Origin: Streptomyces colonosanans
GTDB taxonomy: Bacteria; Actinomycetota; Actinomycetes; Streptomycetales; Streptomycetaceae
NCBI RefSeq assembly: GCF_001866645.1
Contig: NZ_MLYP01000021.1
Coordinates: 1-64,000, forward strand
Length of the DNA stretch: 64,000 bases
Direction of reading: 5' to 3'
Below the pieces are notes generated by a model. The model did not search any database. It had not been told where the DNA came from and saw only the letters and a list, made by a program, of their open reading frames with translations. The stretch's first letter is position 1. The number at the start of each line of letters is the position of its first letter. This document shows positions 47,078 through 54,885 of the stretch, piece by piece. The position numbers were made by a program, and so were the translations under genes.

Positions 47078-47245
47078 CCCACAGCCCCCTTTTCCGCAAG
47101 ACGGAATCAACAATCCGTCGAGCGAAGCTATCCGTGAATCCTGTCGCCGGTCAACAGCGTTCCCGCCGGTCGACACCGGCTCCCAAGGACCGCCAAGGCG
47201 CCCGGCATCGGCAGCAGCCGAGTCCGCCGGCCGGGGAATGACGGA

Positions 47246-47284
47246 AGGCCCCCGCGACCGCACCACCGGCGGTCACGGGGGCCT
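47246..47284 (-). terminator. Hairpin terminator of the etfBA operon
   Basis: AGGCCCCCGCGACCGC (47246-47261) pairs with GCGGTCACGGGGGCCT (47269-47284) with one mismatch and a 7-base loop, 18 bases past the etfA stop. Confidence 0.75.
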
Positions 47285-47301
47285 GCTGCCCGTGAAGTGG
47301 C

Positions 47302-48264
47302 TCAGCCCTTGCGGGCCTTGATCTCCTCGGTCAACTGCGGGACGACCTCGAAGAGGTCACCCACCACGCCGTAGTCGACCAGGTCGAAGATCGGAGCCTC
47401 GGAGTCCTTGTTGATCGCCACGATCGTCTTCGAGGTCTGCATACCGGCCCGGTGCTGGATCGCACCCGAGATACCGGACGCGATGTACAGCTGCGGCGAC
47501 ACGCTCTTACCGGTCTGGCCGACCTGGTTGGTGTGCGGGTACCAGCCGGCGTCCACCGCCGCACGCGACGCGCCCACCGCCGCGCCCAGGGAGTCGGCCA
47601 GCGCCTCGATGATCGCGAAGTTCCCCGCGCCGTTCACGCCACGGCCACCGGAGACCACGATCGCGGCCTCGGTCAGCTCCGGACGGCCCGTCGACTCACG
47701 CGGCGTACGGGCGGCGACCTTGGTGCCGGTGGCCTGGGCGGAGAAGGACACCGCCAGGGCCTCGACCGCGCCGGCGGCCGGGGCGGCCTCCACCGGGGCG
47801 GAGTTCGGCTTGACCGTGATGACCGGAGTGCCCTTGGAGACACGGGACTTGGTGGAGTACGAGGCGGCGAACACCGACTGGGTGGCCACCGGACCCTCGT
47901 CACCGGCCTCCAGGTCGACGGCGTCGGTGATGATGCCCGAGCCGATGCGCACCGCCAGACGGGCCGCGATCTCCTTGCCCTCCGCGGAGGACGGGACGAG
48001 CACGGCGGCCGGAGAAACGGCCTCGTAGGCGGCCTGCAGGGCGTCCACCTTCGGTACGACCAGGTAGTCGGCGTACTCCGAGGCGTCGTGGGTGAGGACC
48101 CGCGCCGCGCCGTGCTCGGCCAGCGTGGAAGCGGTGTTCTCCGCGCCCGCGCCGACGGCGACGGCAACCGGCTCACCGATGCGGCGGGCCAGGGTCAGCA
48201 GCTCCAGGGTGGGCTTGCGGACAGCGCCGTCCATGTGGTCGACATAGACGAGAACTTCAGCCAT
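47302..48264 (-). CDS. etfA: Electron transfer flavoprotein alpha subunit
   Basis: The 320-residue FAD-binding subunit carries the C-terminal signature LYIASGISGAIQHRAGMQ followed by IVAINKD and APIFDLVDYGVVGD. It accepts electrons from acyl-CoA and other dehydrogenases and passes them to ETF-quinone oxidoreductase. It is coupled with the beta subunit 56 bases upstream; GGAGATCC precedes ATG 48264. A strong hairpin follows the stop. A shadow open frame covers the opposite strand. Confidence 0.95.
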   Translation of the reverse strand: MAEVLVYVDHMDGAVRKPTLELLTLARRIGEPVAVAVGAGAENTASTLAEHGAARVLTHDASEYADYLVVPKVDALQAAYEAVSPAAVLVPSSAEGKEIAARLAVRIGSGIITDAVDLEAGDEGPVATQSVFAASYSTKSRVSKGTPVITVKPNSAPVEAAPAAGAVEALAVSFSAQATGTKVAARTPRESTGRPELTEAAIVVSGGRGVNGAGNFAIIEALADSLGAAVGASRAAVDAGWYPHTNQVGQTGKSVSPQLYIASGISGAIQHRAGMQTSKTIVAINKDSEAPIFDLVDYGVVGDLFEVVPQLTEEIKARKG

Positions 48265-48320
48265 GGGAATGGATCTCCTTGCGGATTGCGAAGTCTGAGA
48301 GGCGGTAAAGGGGGTGAGCC

Positions 48321-49106
48321 TTAGATGAACTTCTGGCTCGCGAGGAACTCAGCGAGCTGCTTGCCGCCCTCGCCCTCGTCCGTGACGATCGTGCCCGCGG
48401 TGCGCGCCGGGCGCTCGGTCGCGGAGTCGACCTTCGTCCAGGCACCCTCCAGGCCGACCTCCTCGGCCTCGATGTCCAGGTCCGACAGGTCCCAGGCCTG
48501 AACCGGCTTCTTCTTGGCCGCCATGATGCCCTTGAAGGACGGGTAACGCGCCTCGCCCGACTGGTCGGTGACCGACACCACGGCGGGCAGCTGCGCCTCA
48601 AGCTGCTCGGAGGCCGTGTCGCCGTCACGGCGGCCCGTGACGACGCCGTCCTCGACCGAGACCTCGGACAGCAGGGTGACCTGCGGGACACCCAGACGCT
48701 CGGCCAGCAGCGCCGGGACCACACCGGCGGTGCCGTCGGTGGAGGCCATACCGGAGATCACCAGGTCGTAACCGGCCTTCTCGATCGCCTTGGCCAGCAC
48801 CAGCGAGGTGCCCATGACGTCCGTGCCGTGCAGGTCGTCGTCCTCCACGTGGATCGCCTTGTCGGCACCCATGGACAGTGCCTTGCGCAGCGCGTCCTTG
48901 GCGTCCTCCGGGCCCACCGTCAGTACGGTGACCTCGGCATCGTCCGCGTTCTCGGCGATCTGCAGAGCCTGCTCGACCGCGTATTCGTCGAGTTCGGAGA
49001 GCAGACCGTCCACGTCGTCCCGGTCCACGGTCAGGTCCTTGGCGAAGTGCCGGTCGCCAGTGGCGTCGGGCACGTACTTCACAGTGACAACGATCCTCAA
49101 GCTCAC
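48321..49106 (-). CDS. etfB: Electron transfer flavoprotein beta subunit
   Basis: The 261 residues begin RIVVTVKYVPDATG and contain DVMGTSLVLAKAIEKAGYDL and MASTDGTAGVVPALLAERLG with the AMP-binding motif expected of EtfB. With EtfA it forms the heterodimer that feeds beta-oxidation electrons to the respiratory chain. GTG 49106 has GGAGAG upstream. It is the first gene of the etfBA operon; its promoter lies in the 194-base gap to the flavin reductase gene. Confidence 0.95.
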   Translation of the reverse strand: MSLRIVVTVKYVPDATGDRHFAKDLTVDRDDVDGLLSELDEYAVEQALQIAENADDAEVTVLTVGPEDAKDALRKALSMGADKAIHVEDDDLHGTDVMGTSLVLAKAIEKAGYDLVISGMASTDGTAGVVPALLAERLGVPQVTLLSEVSVEDGVVTGRRDGDTASEQLEAQLPAVVSVTDQSGEARYPSFKGIMAAKKKPVQAWDLSDLDIEAEEVGLEGAWTKVDSATERPARTAGTIVTDEGEGGKQLAEFLASQKFI

Positions 49107-49300
49107 GCCGGCTCTCCTACTGCATCGTCAATTGTGGGCTGCCTTCTTGCAGGCAGCATAGGCGCCTGAAGCGGCCGATCCCGGTCGGGGCGACCCCGCG
49201 CTCCGAACGAAATATTACTCGTCAGTACACCCAGCGGACGCGCGCTGAGCAAGCGCTTTGGACTGTGACCTTGGCAACGCTGTGTAACCGGCCTGTCGAT

Positions 49301-49810
49301 TCAGTCACGGAGACCGTTGAAGCGCCCCTGGTGGTAGACCAGCGGGCGCCCGTCGCCCGAGGGATCGCCGACGACGACCTCGGCCAGCACGATGCGATGG
49401 TCCCCGGCAGGCACACGTGCCACCACGCGGCAGACGAGCCAGGCGAGCACGTCGTCCAGGACGGGCACGCCCTCGGGGCCCTCGCGCCAACTCGTGGGCG
49501 CCCCGAAGCGGTCGGCACCGCTCCTGGCAAAGGTGCGGGCCAGGCCTTCCTGGTGCTCGCCGACTATGTGCACGCCGACATGGCGGGCCTCGGAGATGAC
49601 GGGCCAGCTTGAGCCGCCAGTGCCGATGCCGAACGAGATGAGCGGGGGCTCGGCGGAGACGGAGGTGAGGGAGGTGGCGGTGAAACCGACCGGGGTGCCG
49701 TCCCGCTGGGCAGTGATCACGGCGACTCCGGCAGCGTGCCGCCGGAAGACGGAGCGCAACAGGTCCGGGGAGGCGAGCTGAGGAGTGCGGAGGTCGGGCG
49801 TGGCCGTCAT
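49301..49810 (-). CDS. Flavin reductase-like domain protein
   Basis: The 169-residue split-barrel FMN-binding protein (flavin reductase domain) has RSVFRRHAAGVAVITAQ, GFTATSLTSVSAEPPLISF and HVGVHIVGEHQEGLAR, the pattern of the small components of two-component monooxygenases. It reduces FMN or FAD with NAD(P)H. ATG 49810 with AAGGAC upstream is preferred over the start at 49879. A perfect palindrome stands 34 bases upstream. No monooxygenase partner is adjacent. Confidence 0.88.
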   Translation of the reverse strand: MTATPDLRTPQLASPDLLRSVFRRHAAGVAVITAQRDGTPVGFTATSLTSVSAEPPLISFGIGTGGSSWPVISEARHVGVHIVGEHQEGLARTFARSGADRFGAPTSWREGPEGVPVLDDVLAWLVCRVVARVPAGDHRIVLAEVVVGDPSGDGRPLVYHQGRFNGLRD

Positions 49811-49844
49811 GGAGTTGTCCTTCTGCGAGAGGTGGCGCGGTGAT

Positions 49845-49858
49845 CCCCACGCGTGGGG
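49845..49858. promoter_or_regulatory. 14-bp palindrome CCCCACGCGTGGGG
   Basis: It is a perfect palindrome 34 bases upstream of the flavin reductase start, probably an operator or 5' hairpin. It resembles the stem of type I-E CRISPR repeats but is single-copy. Confidence 0.45.
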
Positions 49859-50087
49859 GGAAGATCCGTGGCCGCTCATTCAGCCCGGACAGCGCGCACT
49901 CTCACGGTGCGGGCCGGGACCACGTGGACACACTCGAAGCGAAGGAGTTGCGGGGGCATACAGTCAGGTTGACGATAGGTGGCGTACGCAGTCAAGTGTG
50001 CCCCGGAATCTGGGAGATGTGTCACCAGCCGTCTCACCGTCACCTCACAGACCGGGAATGGCTTCCGACCGCGCGACCGAGGGGGCG

Positions 50088-50414
50088 TCAGACGGCCTCG
50101 CCGAGCGCGGCGATCACATCCGCCGTGCGCGGCTGTCCCGTCGCACGTCGCACGATCCGACCGTCCGCGTCGAGAACGAGGACGGTCGGCGTCTTGAGGA
50201 TGTCGAGGGCGCGCACGAGTTCGAGCCGCTGCTCGGCGTCGATCTCCACATGGGCGACGCCGGGCACCATGGTCGCCACCTCGGCGAGGATCCGCCGCGT
50301 CGCCCGACAGGGAGCACAGAAGGCGCTGGAGAACTGGACGAACGTGGCCCGTTCACCGAGCCTCTGACCCAGCTCGGTCACACCGAGCCGCTTGCCGTCG
50401 TCCCGTCCTCGCAC
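50088..50414 (-). CDS. Small thioredoxin-fold protein
   Basis: The 108-residue single-domain thioredoxin has the redox motif C33-A-P-C36 (FSSAFCAPC), the cis-proline region LKTPTVLVLDADG and GQPRTADVIAAL. CAPC differs from the CGPC of housekeeping thioredoxin, suggesting a specialised partner. GTG 50414 has GGGAGAGG upstream and is preferred to GTG 50381 (97 residues), which lacks one. It lies upstream of the flavin reductase on the same strand with 277 bases between. Confidence 0.82.
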   Translation of the reverse strand: MRGRDDGKRLGVTELGQRLGERATFVQFSSAFCAPCRATRRILAEVATMVPGVAHVEIDAEQRLELVRALDILKTPTVLVLDADGRIVRRATGQPRTADVIAALGEAV

Positions 50415-50824
50415 TCTCGCCTCTCCCGCTCCACTACTGCTGCAGCACTCCGTGCGCGCCCCCCGGCGCGAGCACGGCCACGCACCCGCAGGTCCGCTCA
50501 CCATCTGCTCCAGCGTTCACGAGACCGCAAAGATTCCCGACTTCCGCCGTCCGGCCGCGCCCCGGATCGGCGACGGGGTTCGGGGCGCCGCAGTCGACCG
50601 GCATACCTGCCCGTACAGTGAATGGTGGCACACACGGAGTAAAGGCGATGAAAGGCCCGAGGTGGTCCATACGGCTGACGTGACGAGGATCTCGCCGTTC
50701 ACCGGTATCAGGGCTGGCTCCTCGACCGTTCTTGGGGCACGATCGGCAACGTACCGTAAACCTACGGCTGCGTAACTTCCGCCGGGAGCCCCTTCCCAGG
50801 CAGAGAGAAGGGTCCGCCCCGTCC
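50415..50824. other. Divergent promoter region between thioredoxin and acyltransferase genes
   Basis: No gene is seen. It contains the CCGTA-N4-TACGG palindrome at 50754-50767 and an AT-richer segment near 50615-50660. Confidence 0.5.
50754..50767. promoter_or_regulatory. Inverted repeat CCGTA-AACC-TACGG
   Basis: 5-base arms with 4-base spacing lie 57 bases before the acyltransferase start, probably an operator or promoter element. Confidence 0.4.
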
Positions 50825-51553
50825 ATGGCTGAGCTCGTCTACCGTCCCGTCGTCGGTGTTGCCCTCACGATGTTCAAGGCATGGGACCTGAAGATCGACT
50901 GCAAGGGGTCGGAGAACATCCCGCGCTCGGGTGGTGCGGTGCTGGTGAGCAATCACATCAGCTACCTGGACTTCATCTTCAACGGCCTGGCGGCGCTGCC
51001 GCAGAAGCGCCTCGTGCGCTTCATGGCCAAGGAGTCCGTCTTCCGGCACCGGATCTCCGGACCGCTGATGCGCGCCATGAAGCACATCCCGGTGGACCGG
51101 AATCAGGGCGAGGCGGCGTACGCGCACGCGCTGGAATCACTGAAGTCCGGCGAAGTGGTCGGCGTCTTCCCGGAGGCCACGATCTCGCAGTCGTTCACCC
51201 TGAAGGGCTTCAAGTCGGGTGCCGTGCGCCTGGCCCAGGAGGCGGGCGTCCCGCTGGTCCCGATGGCCCTGTGGGGCACCCAGCGGCTGTGGACGAAGGG
51301 CCACCCGCGCAACTTCAAGCGCAGCCACACCCCGGTCACGATCCGGGTCGGCGAGGCGATGGAGGCCACGCGCGACACCTACGCGGGCGCGCTCACCCGC
51401 CAGTTGCGCGAGCGCGTCCAGGAACTGCTGGAGGCCGCACAGCGCGCCTACCCCGGCCGCCCCAAGGGCCCGGAGGACACCTGGTGGATGCCCGCCCACC
51501 TCGGCGGCACGGCCCCCACGCCGGAACAGCTGCGCACGGCCAAGGTGCACTGA
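50825..51553 (+). CDS. Lysophospholipid acyltransferase (PlsC-like)
   Basis: The 242-residue membrane-associated acyltransferase has the HX4D motif NHISYLDF (block I), RFMAKESVFRH, HIPVDRNQ (block II), and VFPEATISQSF (block III, with Ala in place of Gly in FPEGT), and VPMALWG (block IV). It acylates lysophosphatidic acid or a related acceptor. ATG 50825 gives the family start. The hydrophobic N-terminus may anchor it to the membrane. A palindrome stands in its promoter region. Confidence 0.9.
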   Translation: MAELVYRPVVGVALTMFKAWDLKIDCKGSENIPRSGGAVLVSNHISYLDFIFNGLAALPQKRLVRFMAKESVFRHRISGPLMRAMKHIPVDRNQGEAAYAHALESLKSGEVVGVFPEATISQSFTLKGFKSGAVRLAQEAGVPLVPMALWGTQRLWTKGHPRNFKRSHTPVTIRVGEAMEATRDTYAGALTRQLRERVQELLEAAQRAYPGRPKGPEDTWWMPAHLGGTAPTPEQLRTAKVH

Positions 51554-51600
51554 CGCACGGCCGGGGCGTCGGTTCATGTCGGCCTGACACCCCACCGCCG

Positions 51601-51620
51601 CTGAGGCTGCGGTGCCTCAG
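51601..51620. terminator. Short hairpin between convergent genes
   Basis: CTGAGGC (51601-51607), loop TGCGGT, GCCTCAG (51614-51620) stands between the acyltransferase and B3/B4 genes, overlapping the last codons of the latter. Weak on its own. Confidence 0.35.
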
Positions 51621-52318
51621 GCCGCCGACTGCGGGGTTCCGACGGTGATCCGCGCTCCCGGGCTGAACTTCTCCACCAGTTCCGCGAGTTCGGTGGCCGC
51701 CGCCTCCACCTCCGGGACGGACATCGGGGCCAGGCTCTCCAGCAGGAAGATGCCGGAGACAGTCTGCTCGGTGAGGCGGGTGCGGGGGCCCTGGCGCCAG
51801 TTCCAGCGGCGGCAGGTGACACCGGCCTCGTCCCGCCACACCACCTCGCCGGCGTCGGGGTGTTCGACGACCTCCTCACCGCCGACCACGGTCACGAAGT
51901 CCTCGTCACCGGCGGCGCGCACCAGGCGCATGGCGCCCTGGATCCGGTCGAGGTCCTCGCCCCCGACGGGGATGAGATGGGCGACGCTGATGGCGTTGTA
52001 GAGGTCGACAAGGACATTGATACGGGGCAGACCGACCCCGGAGAGGGCCCTTTTCGCCAGCGCCTCGGCCGAGTTGCGAGTACGGGACGGCTTCGCGCCG
52101 AACGCCGTATACGCCTCGCGCCAGGCGGTCATGTGCGGGTCCTCGTGCGGGGCTCGCCCGTCCAGGCGTGACGCGAGGCGGCGGGCCGCGTCGTCCAGCA
52201 GTGCCGAACTGGCCTCCGTGCTGGGGCCGTTGGCCAGGCCGTGCGCCTCGACGGTCAGATGGGTGAAGTCGGGCGCGAGCGCGTGCACCTCGTCGGACAC
52301 GGTGAGTGTGAGCGTCAT
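51617..52318 (-). CDS. Stand-alone B3/B4 domain protein
   Basis: The 233 residues carry the B3/4 fold found in the phenylalanyl-tRNA synthetase beta subunit: LPRINVLVDLYNAISVAHL and GGEDLDRIQGAMRLVRA, then VVWRDEAGVTCRRWNWRQG and a helical C-terminus. Free-standing versions are common in bacteria and may recognise tRNA or edit misacylated tRNA, but this is unproven. It follows the transglutaminase gene by 16 bases, so the pair is an operon. Confidence 0.85.
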   Translation of the reverse strand: MTLTLTVSDEVHALAPDFTHLTVEAHGLANGPSTEASSALLDDAARRLASRLDGRAPHEDPHMTAWREAYTAFGAKPSRTRNSAEALAKRALSGVGLPRINVLVDLYNAISVAHLIPVGGEDLDRIQGAMRLVRAAGDEDFVTVVGGEEVVEHPDAGEVVWRDEAGVTCRRWNWRQGPRTRLTEQTVSGIFLLESLAPMSVPEVEAAATELAELVEKFSPGARITVGTPQSAA

Positions 52319-52334
52319 CTTCTCTCGCCTCGGG

Positions 52335-52925
52335 TCACAGTGCGGTAGGGAGCGTCTTCCACAGCGAAGGCCGGTCGGGGGCCGCTCGAAGAGCGCTCAG
52401 CACGGCCGGGTGTGGTTCAGCGTACAGTACTGGATAGTCCATCTCATTCGACTTCACGTCCGGCACGAAGGCCAGGCGCTCACCGGAGAGGGAGTACTGG
52501 GCGTCGACGCCCGGCTTGTTGCCGCGCGGGTCCTGCCGATGCCAGGCCCTGTGGAACCGCACCGCGACCAGCCCGTGCACCACATACCCGCCACCGTCAT
52601 GCGTCAGCCGCTGATAGCACAGCGCCGCCGGGATGCCCTCCGCGCGCAGCAGGGCGACCAGCGCATGGGCCTTGGCGTAGCAGATGCCGGTGCGCTGTTC
52701 GATGACGTCGGAGGCGCGCCAGGTCACGCGCGGATCGCCGCTGTCGGCGGAGTGCGGGATGCCATCGCGCACGAATTCAAAGGCGGCTCGCGCATAGGCA
52801 TACGAGTCTGCCGCCTGACCCGCGAGGCGCGCGGCTGCCTCTCGAACCACCGGATGCCGATGGTCAATACCCTCGTCGGCAGCCAAGTAGGCCGAAACGT
52901 CCGAGGTTTGCTGGATCAGCTCCAT
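52335..52925 (-). CDS. Transglutaminase-like cysteine protease-fold protein
   Basis: The 196-residue protein has the transglutaminase core: the catalytic cysteine in EQRTGICYAKAHALVALLRA, the histidine in GYVVHGLVAVRF, and the aspartate in GVDAQYS, with IPAALCYQRL between. Such proteins are peptidases or amide hydrolases. ATG 52925 is used; the longer frame to 52946 adds seven residues. It is the first gene of a pair with the B3/B4 protein. The operon lies immediately past the L-threonine aldolase gene on the same strand (75-base gap). Confidence 0.87.
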   Translation of the reverse strand: MELIQQTSDVSAYLAADEGIDHRHPVVREAAARLAGQAADSYAYARAAFEFVRDGIPHSADSGDPRVTWRASDVIEQRTGICYAKAHALVALLRAEGIPAALCYQRLTHDGGGYVVHGLVAVRFHRAWHRQDPRGNKPGVDAQYSLSGERLAFVPDVKSNEMDYPVLYAEPHPAVLSALRAAPDRPSLWKTLPTAL

Positions 52926-53000
52926 GCCCTCAGAGCATAGGAACACGACCGACCGGCAGTCAATGACTTTCCGGCCAGTCGTATGCCTATACGTGCAGTC

Positions 53001-54080
53001 TCAGGGGGTGTACCGCGCCATCTCCTCCTTGAGCGCCGCCACGAACCGGTCCACGTCCTCCTCGGTCGTGTCGAAGGCGCACATCCAGCGGACGTCGCCT
53101 GCGGCCTCGTCCCAGAAGTAGAAGCGGAAGCGCTTCTGCAGGCGCTCGCTCACCTCGTGCGGCAGACGCGCGAACACGGCGTTGGCCTGCACCGGGTAGA
53201 GGATCTCGACACCGTGGACCGCGCGCACGCCCTCCGCCAGGCGCTGCGCCATCTCGTTGGAGTGGCGGGCGTTGCGCAGCCACAGGTCCTTGGCGAGCAG
53301 GGCCTCCAGCTGCACCGACACGAAGCGCATCTTGGAGGCAAGCTGCATGGACAGCTTGCGCAGGTGCTTCATGGGGCCGACGGCGTCCTGGTTGAGGACG
53401 ACGACCGCCTCGCCGAACAGCGCGCCGTTCTTCGTCCCGCCCAGGGAGAGGATGTCGACGCCGACCGCGTTGGTGAACGTCCGCATCGGCACGTTCAGGG
53501 AAGCGGCCGCGTTGGCTATGCGGGAGCCGTCCAGGTGCACCCTCATGCCGCGCGCGTGGGCGTGCTCGCAGATCGCGCGGATCTCGTCCGGCGTGTAGAG
53601 GGTGCCCAGTTCGGTGCTCTGGGTGATCGAGACGACCTGCGGCATCGCGCGGTGCTCGTCCTCCCAGCCCCAGGCCTGGCGGTCGATCAGCTCGGGCGTG
53701 AGCTTGCCGTCGGGCGTGGGCACGGTGAGCAGCTTGAGGCCGCCCATGCGCTCGGGGGCGCCACCCTCGTCCACGTTGATGTGCGCGCTCTCGGCGCAGA
53801 TCACCGCGCCCCAGCGGTCGGTGACCGCCTGGAGCGCGACGACGTTCGCACCGGTGCCGTTGAAGACCGGGAACGCCTCCGCCGTAGCACCGAAGTGGCC
53901 GCGGATGATCCCCTGGAGGTTCTCGGTGTACGCGTCCTCGCCGTACGCGACCTGGTGGCCGACGTTGGCCAGCGCCAGGGCGGCCAGCACCTCCGGGTGG
54001 GCGCCGGCGTAGTTGTCACTGGCGAAACCGCGGACCTGCGGGTCGTGGTGGCGACGCGCGTCGGTCCGGGGACGGTTCAC
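53001..54080 (-). CDS. Low-specificity L-threonine aldolase-like PLP enzyme
   Basis: The 359-residue beta-eliminating lyase-type fold I PLP enzyme has the Schiff-base lysine in SLGGTKNGALFG, the aspartate in VHLDGSRIANA and FNGTGANVVAL. It splits beta-hydroxy amino acids such as threonine into glycine and an aldehyde, or works in reverse. GTG 54080 overlaps the SDR stop as GTGA, so translation is coupled. It is the last gene of the DUF6421-SDR-aldolase operon. Confidence 0.87.
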   Translation of the reverse strand: MNRPRTDARRHHDPQVRGFASDNYAGAHPEVLAALALANVGHQVAYGEDAYTENLQGIIRGHFGATAEAFPVFNGTGANVVALQAVTDRWGAVICAESAHINVDEGGAPERMGGLKLLTVPTPDGKLTPELIDRQAWGWEDEHRAMPQVVSITQSTELGTLYTPDEIRAICEHAHARGMRVHLDGSRIANAAASLNVPMRTFTNAVGVDILSLGGTKNGALFGEAVVVLNQDAVGPMKHLRKLSMQLASKMRFVSVQLEALLAKDLWLRNARHSNEMAQRLAEGVRAVHGVEILYPVQANAVFARLPHEVSERLQKRFRFYFWDEAAGDVRWMCAFDTTEEDVDRFVAALKEEMARYTP

Positions 54081-54829
54081 GGCTTCTCGGTCAGCCACAG
54101 ACGGTTTCCGTTCAATTCCGCGGCGGGCTTGTCCCACACTCCGGCGATGGCCTCAGCCAGGTCCTCGACGTCGGTGAAGCCCGCGAACTTCGCGTTGGGA
54201 CGCTCGGCGCGCATCGCGTCGTGCACCAACGCCTTCACGACCAGGATCGTAGCCGCGGACGTCAAGTCGCTCTCGCCCGCCGTCTTGCGGAAGCCGTCCG
54301 CCATGGCCAGCGTCCATGCCTCGGCGGCGGCCTTCGCGGCGGAGTACGCCGCGTTCCCGGCGGTCGGCTGGGACGCCCCGGCGGCGCTGATCAGGACGTA
54401 CCGGCCGCGGTCGCTGCGCTGGAGCGCGTCGAAGAACGCCAGCGAAGTGTGCTGCACGGTGCGGATGAGCAGCTTCTCCAGCAGATCCCAGTCGTCGATA
54501 CCGGTACGCGTGAAGGCCTTGCCGCCGCGCCAGCCGCCGACCAGGTGGACCACGCCGTCCACGCGGCCGTGGTCCTTCTCGATACGGTCCGCCCAGTCGC
54601 GGGTCGACTGCAGATCGAGCAGGTCGACCGTCTCCCCCACGACGGTGGCGCCCCCGTGTGCGTAGCGGGCCGCGTCCACGGACTCCGCCAGGCGCTCGGG
54701 GTTGTTGTCCGACCCGATGACGACCGCCCCGGCCTCCGCGAGCCGCATCAGCGCCGCCTTGCCGGCGGGTCCGCCCGCGCCGGCCACCGCGATCACCGCG
54801 CCACTGAGTGCGCCGTTACCGTTCCCCAT
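54077..54829 (-). CDS. SDR-family NAD(P)-dependent oxidoreductase
   Basis: The 250-residue short-chain dehydrogenase has the nucleotide motif VAGAGGPAGKAAL, the catalytic serine in VLISAAGASQ, and YSAAK. A gap (TAGNAA) before the tyrosine is the usual spacing. ATG 54829 with AGGAGG upstream is chosen; an alternative ATG at 54889 overlaps the DUF6421 stop by 4 bases and would add 20 residues. It lies between DUF6421 and threonine aldolase in a coupled operon and presumably makes or consumes an aldehyde or ketone in the same pathway. Confidence 0.86.
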   Translation of the reverse strand: MGNGNGALSGAVIAVAGAGGPAGKAALMRLAEAGAVVIGSDNNPERLAESVDAARYAHGGATVVGETVDLLDLQSTRDWADRIEKDHGRVDGVVHLVGGWRGGKAFTRTGIDDWDLLEKLLIRTVQHTSLAFFDALQRSDRGRYVLISAAGASQPTAGNAAYSAAKAAAEAWTLAMADGFRKTAGESDLTSAATILVVKALVHDAMRAERPNAKFAGFTDVEDLAEAIAGVWDKPAAELNGNRLWLTEKP

Positions 54830-54885
54830 CGTCCTTGCCTCCTGAGCCGTCTCCGCTGCATCACCCATACCTACGGCGCGGACGC

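Noticed and set aside
49840..49865. CRISPR-like hairpin near 49845
   Set aside because: The stem resembles type I-E repeats, but there is one copy only, with no spacer or Cas gene near.
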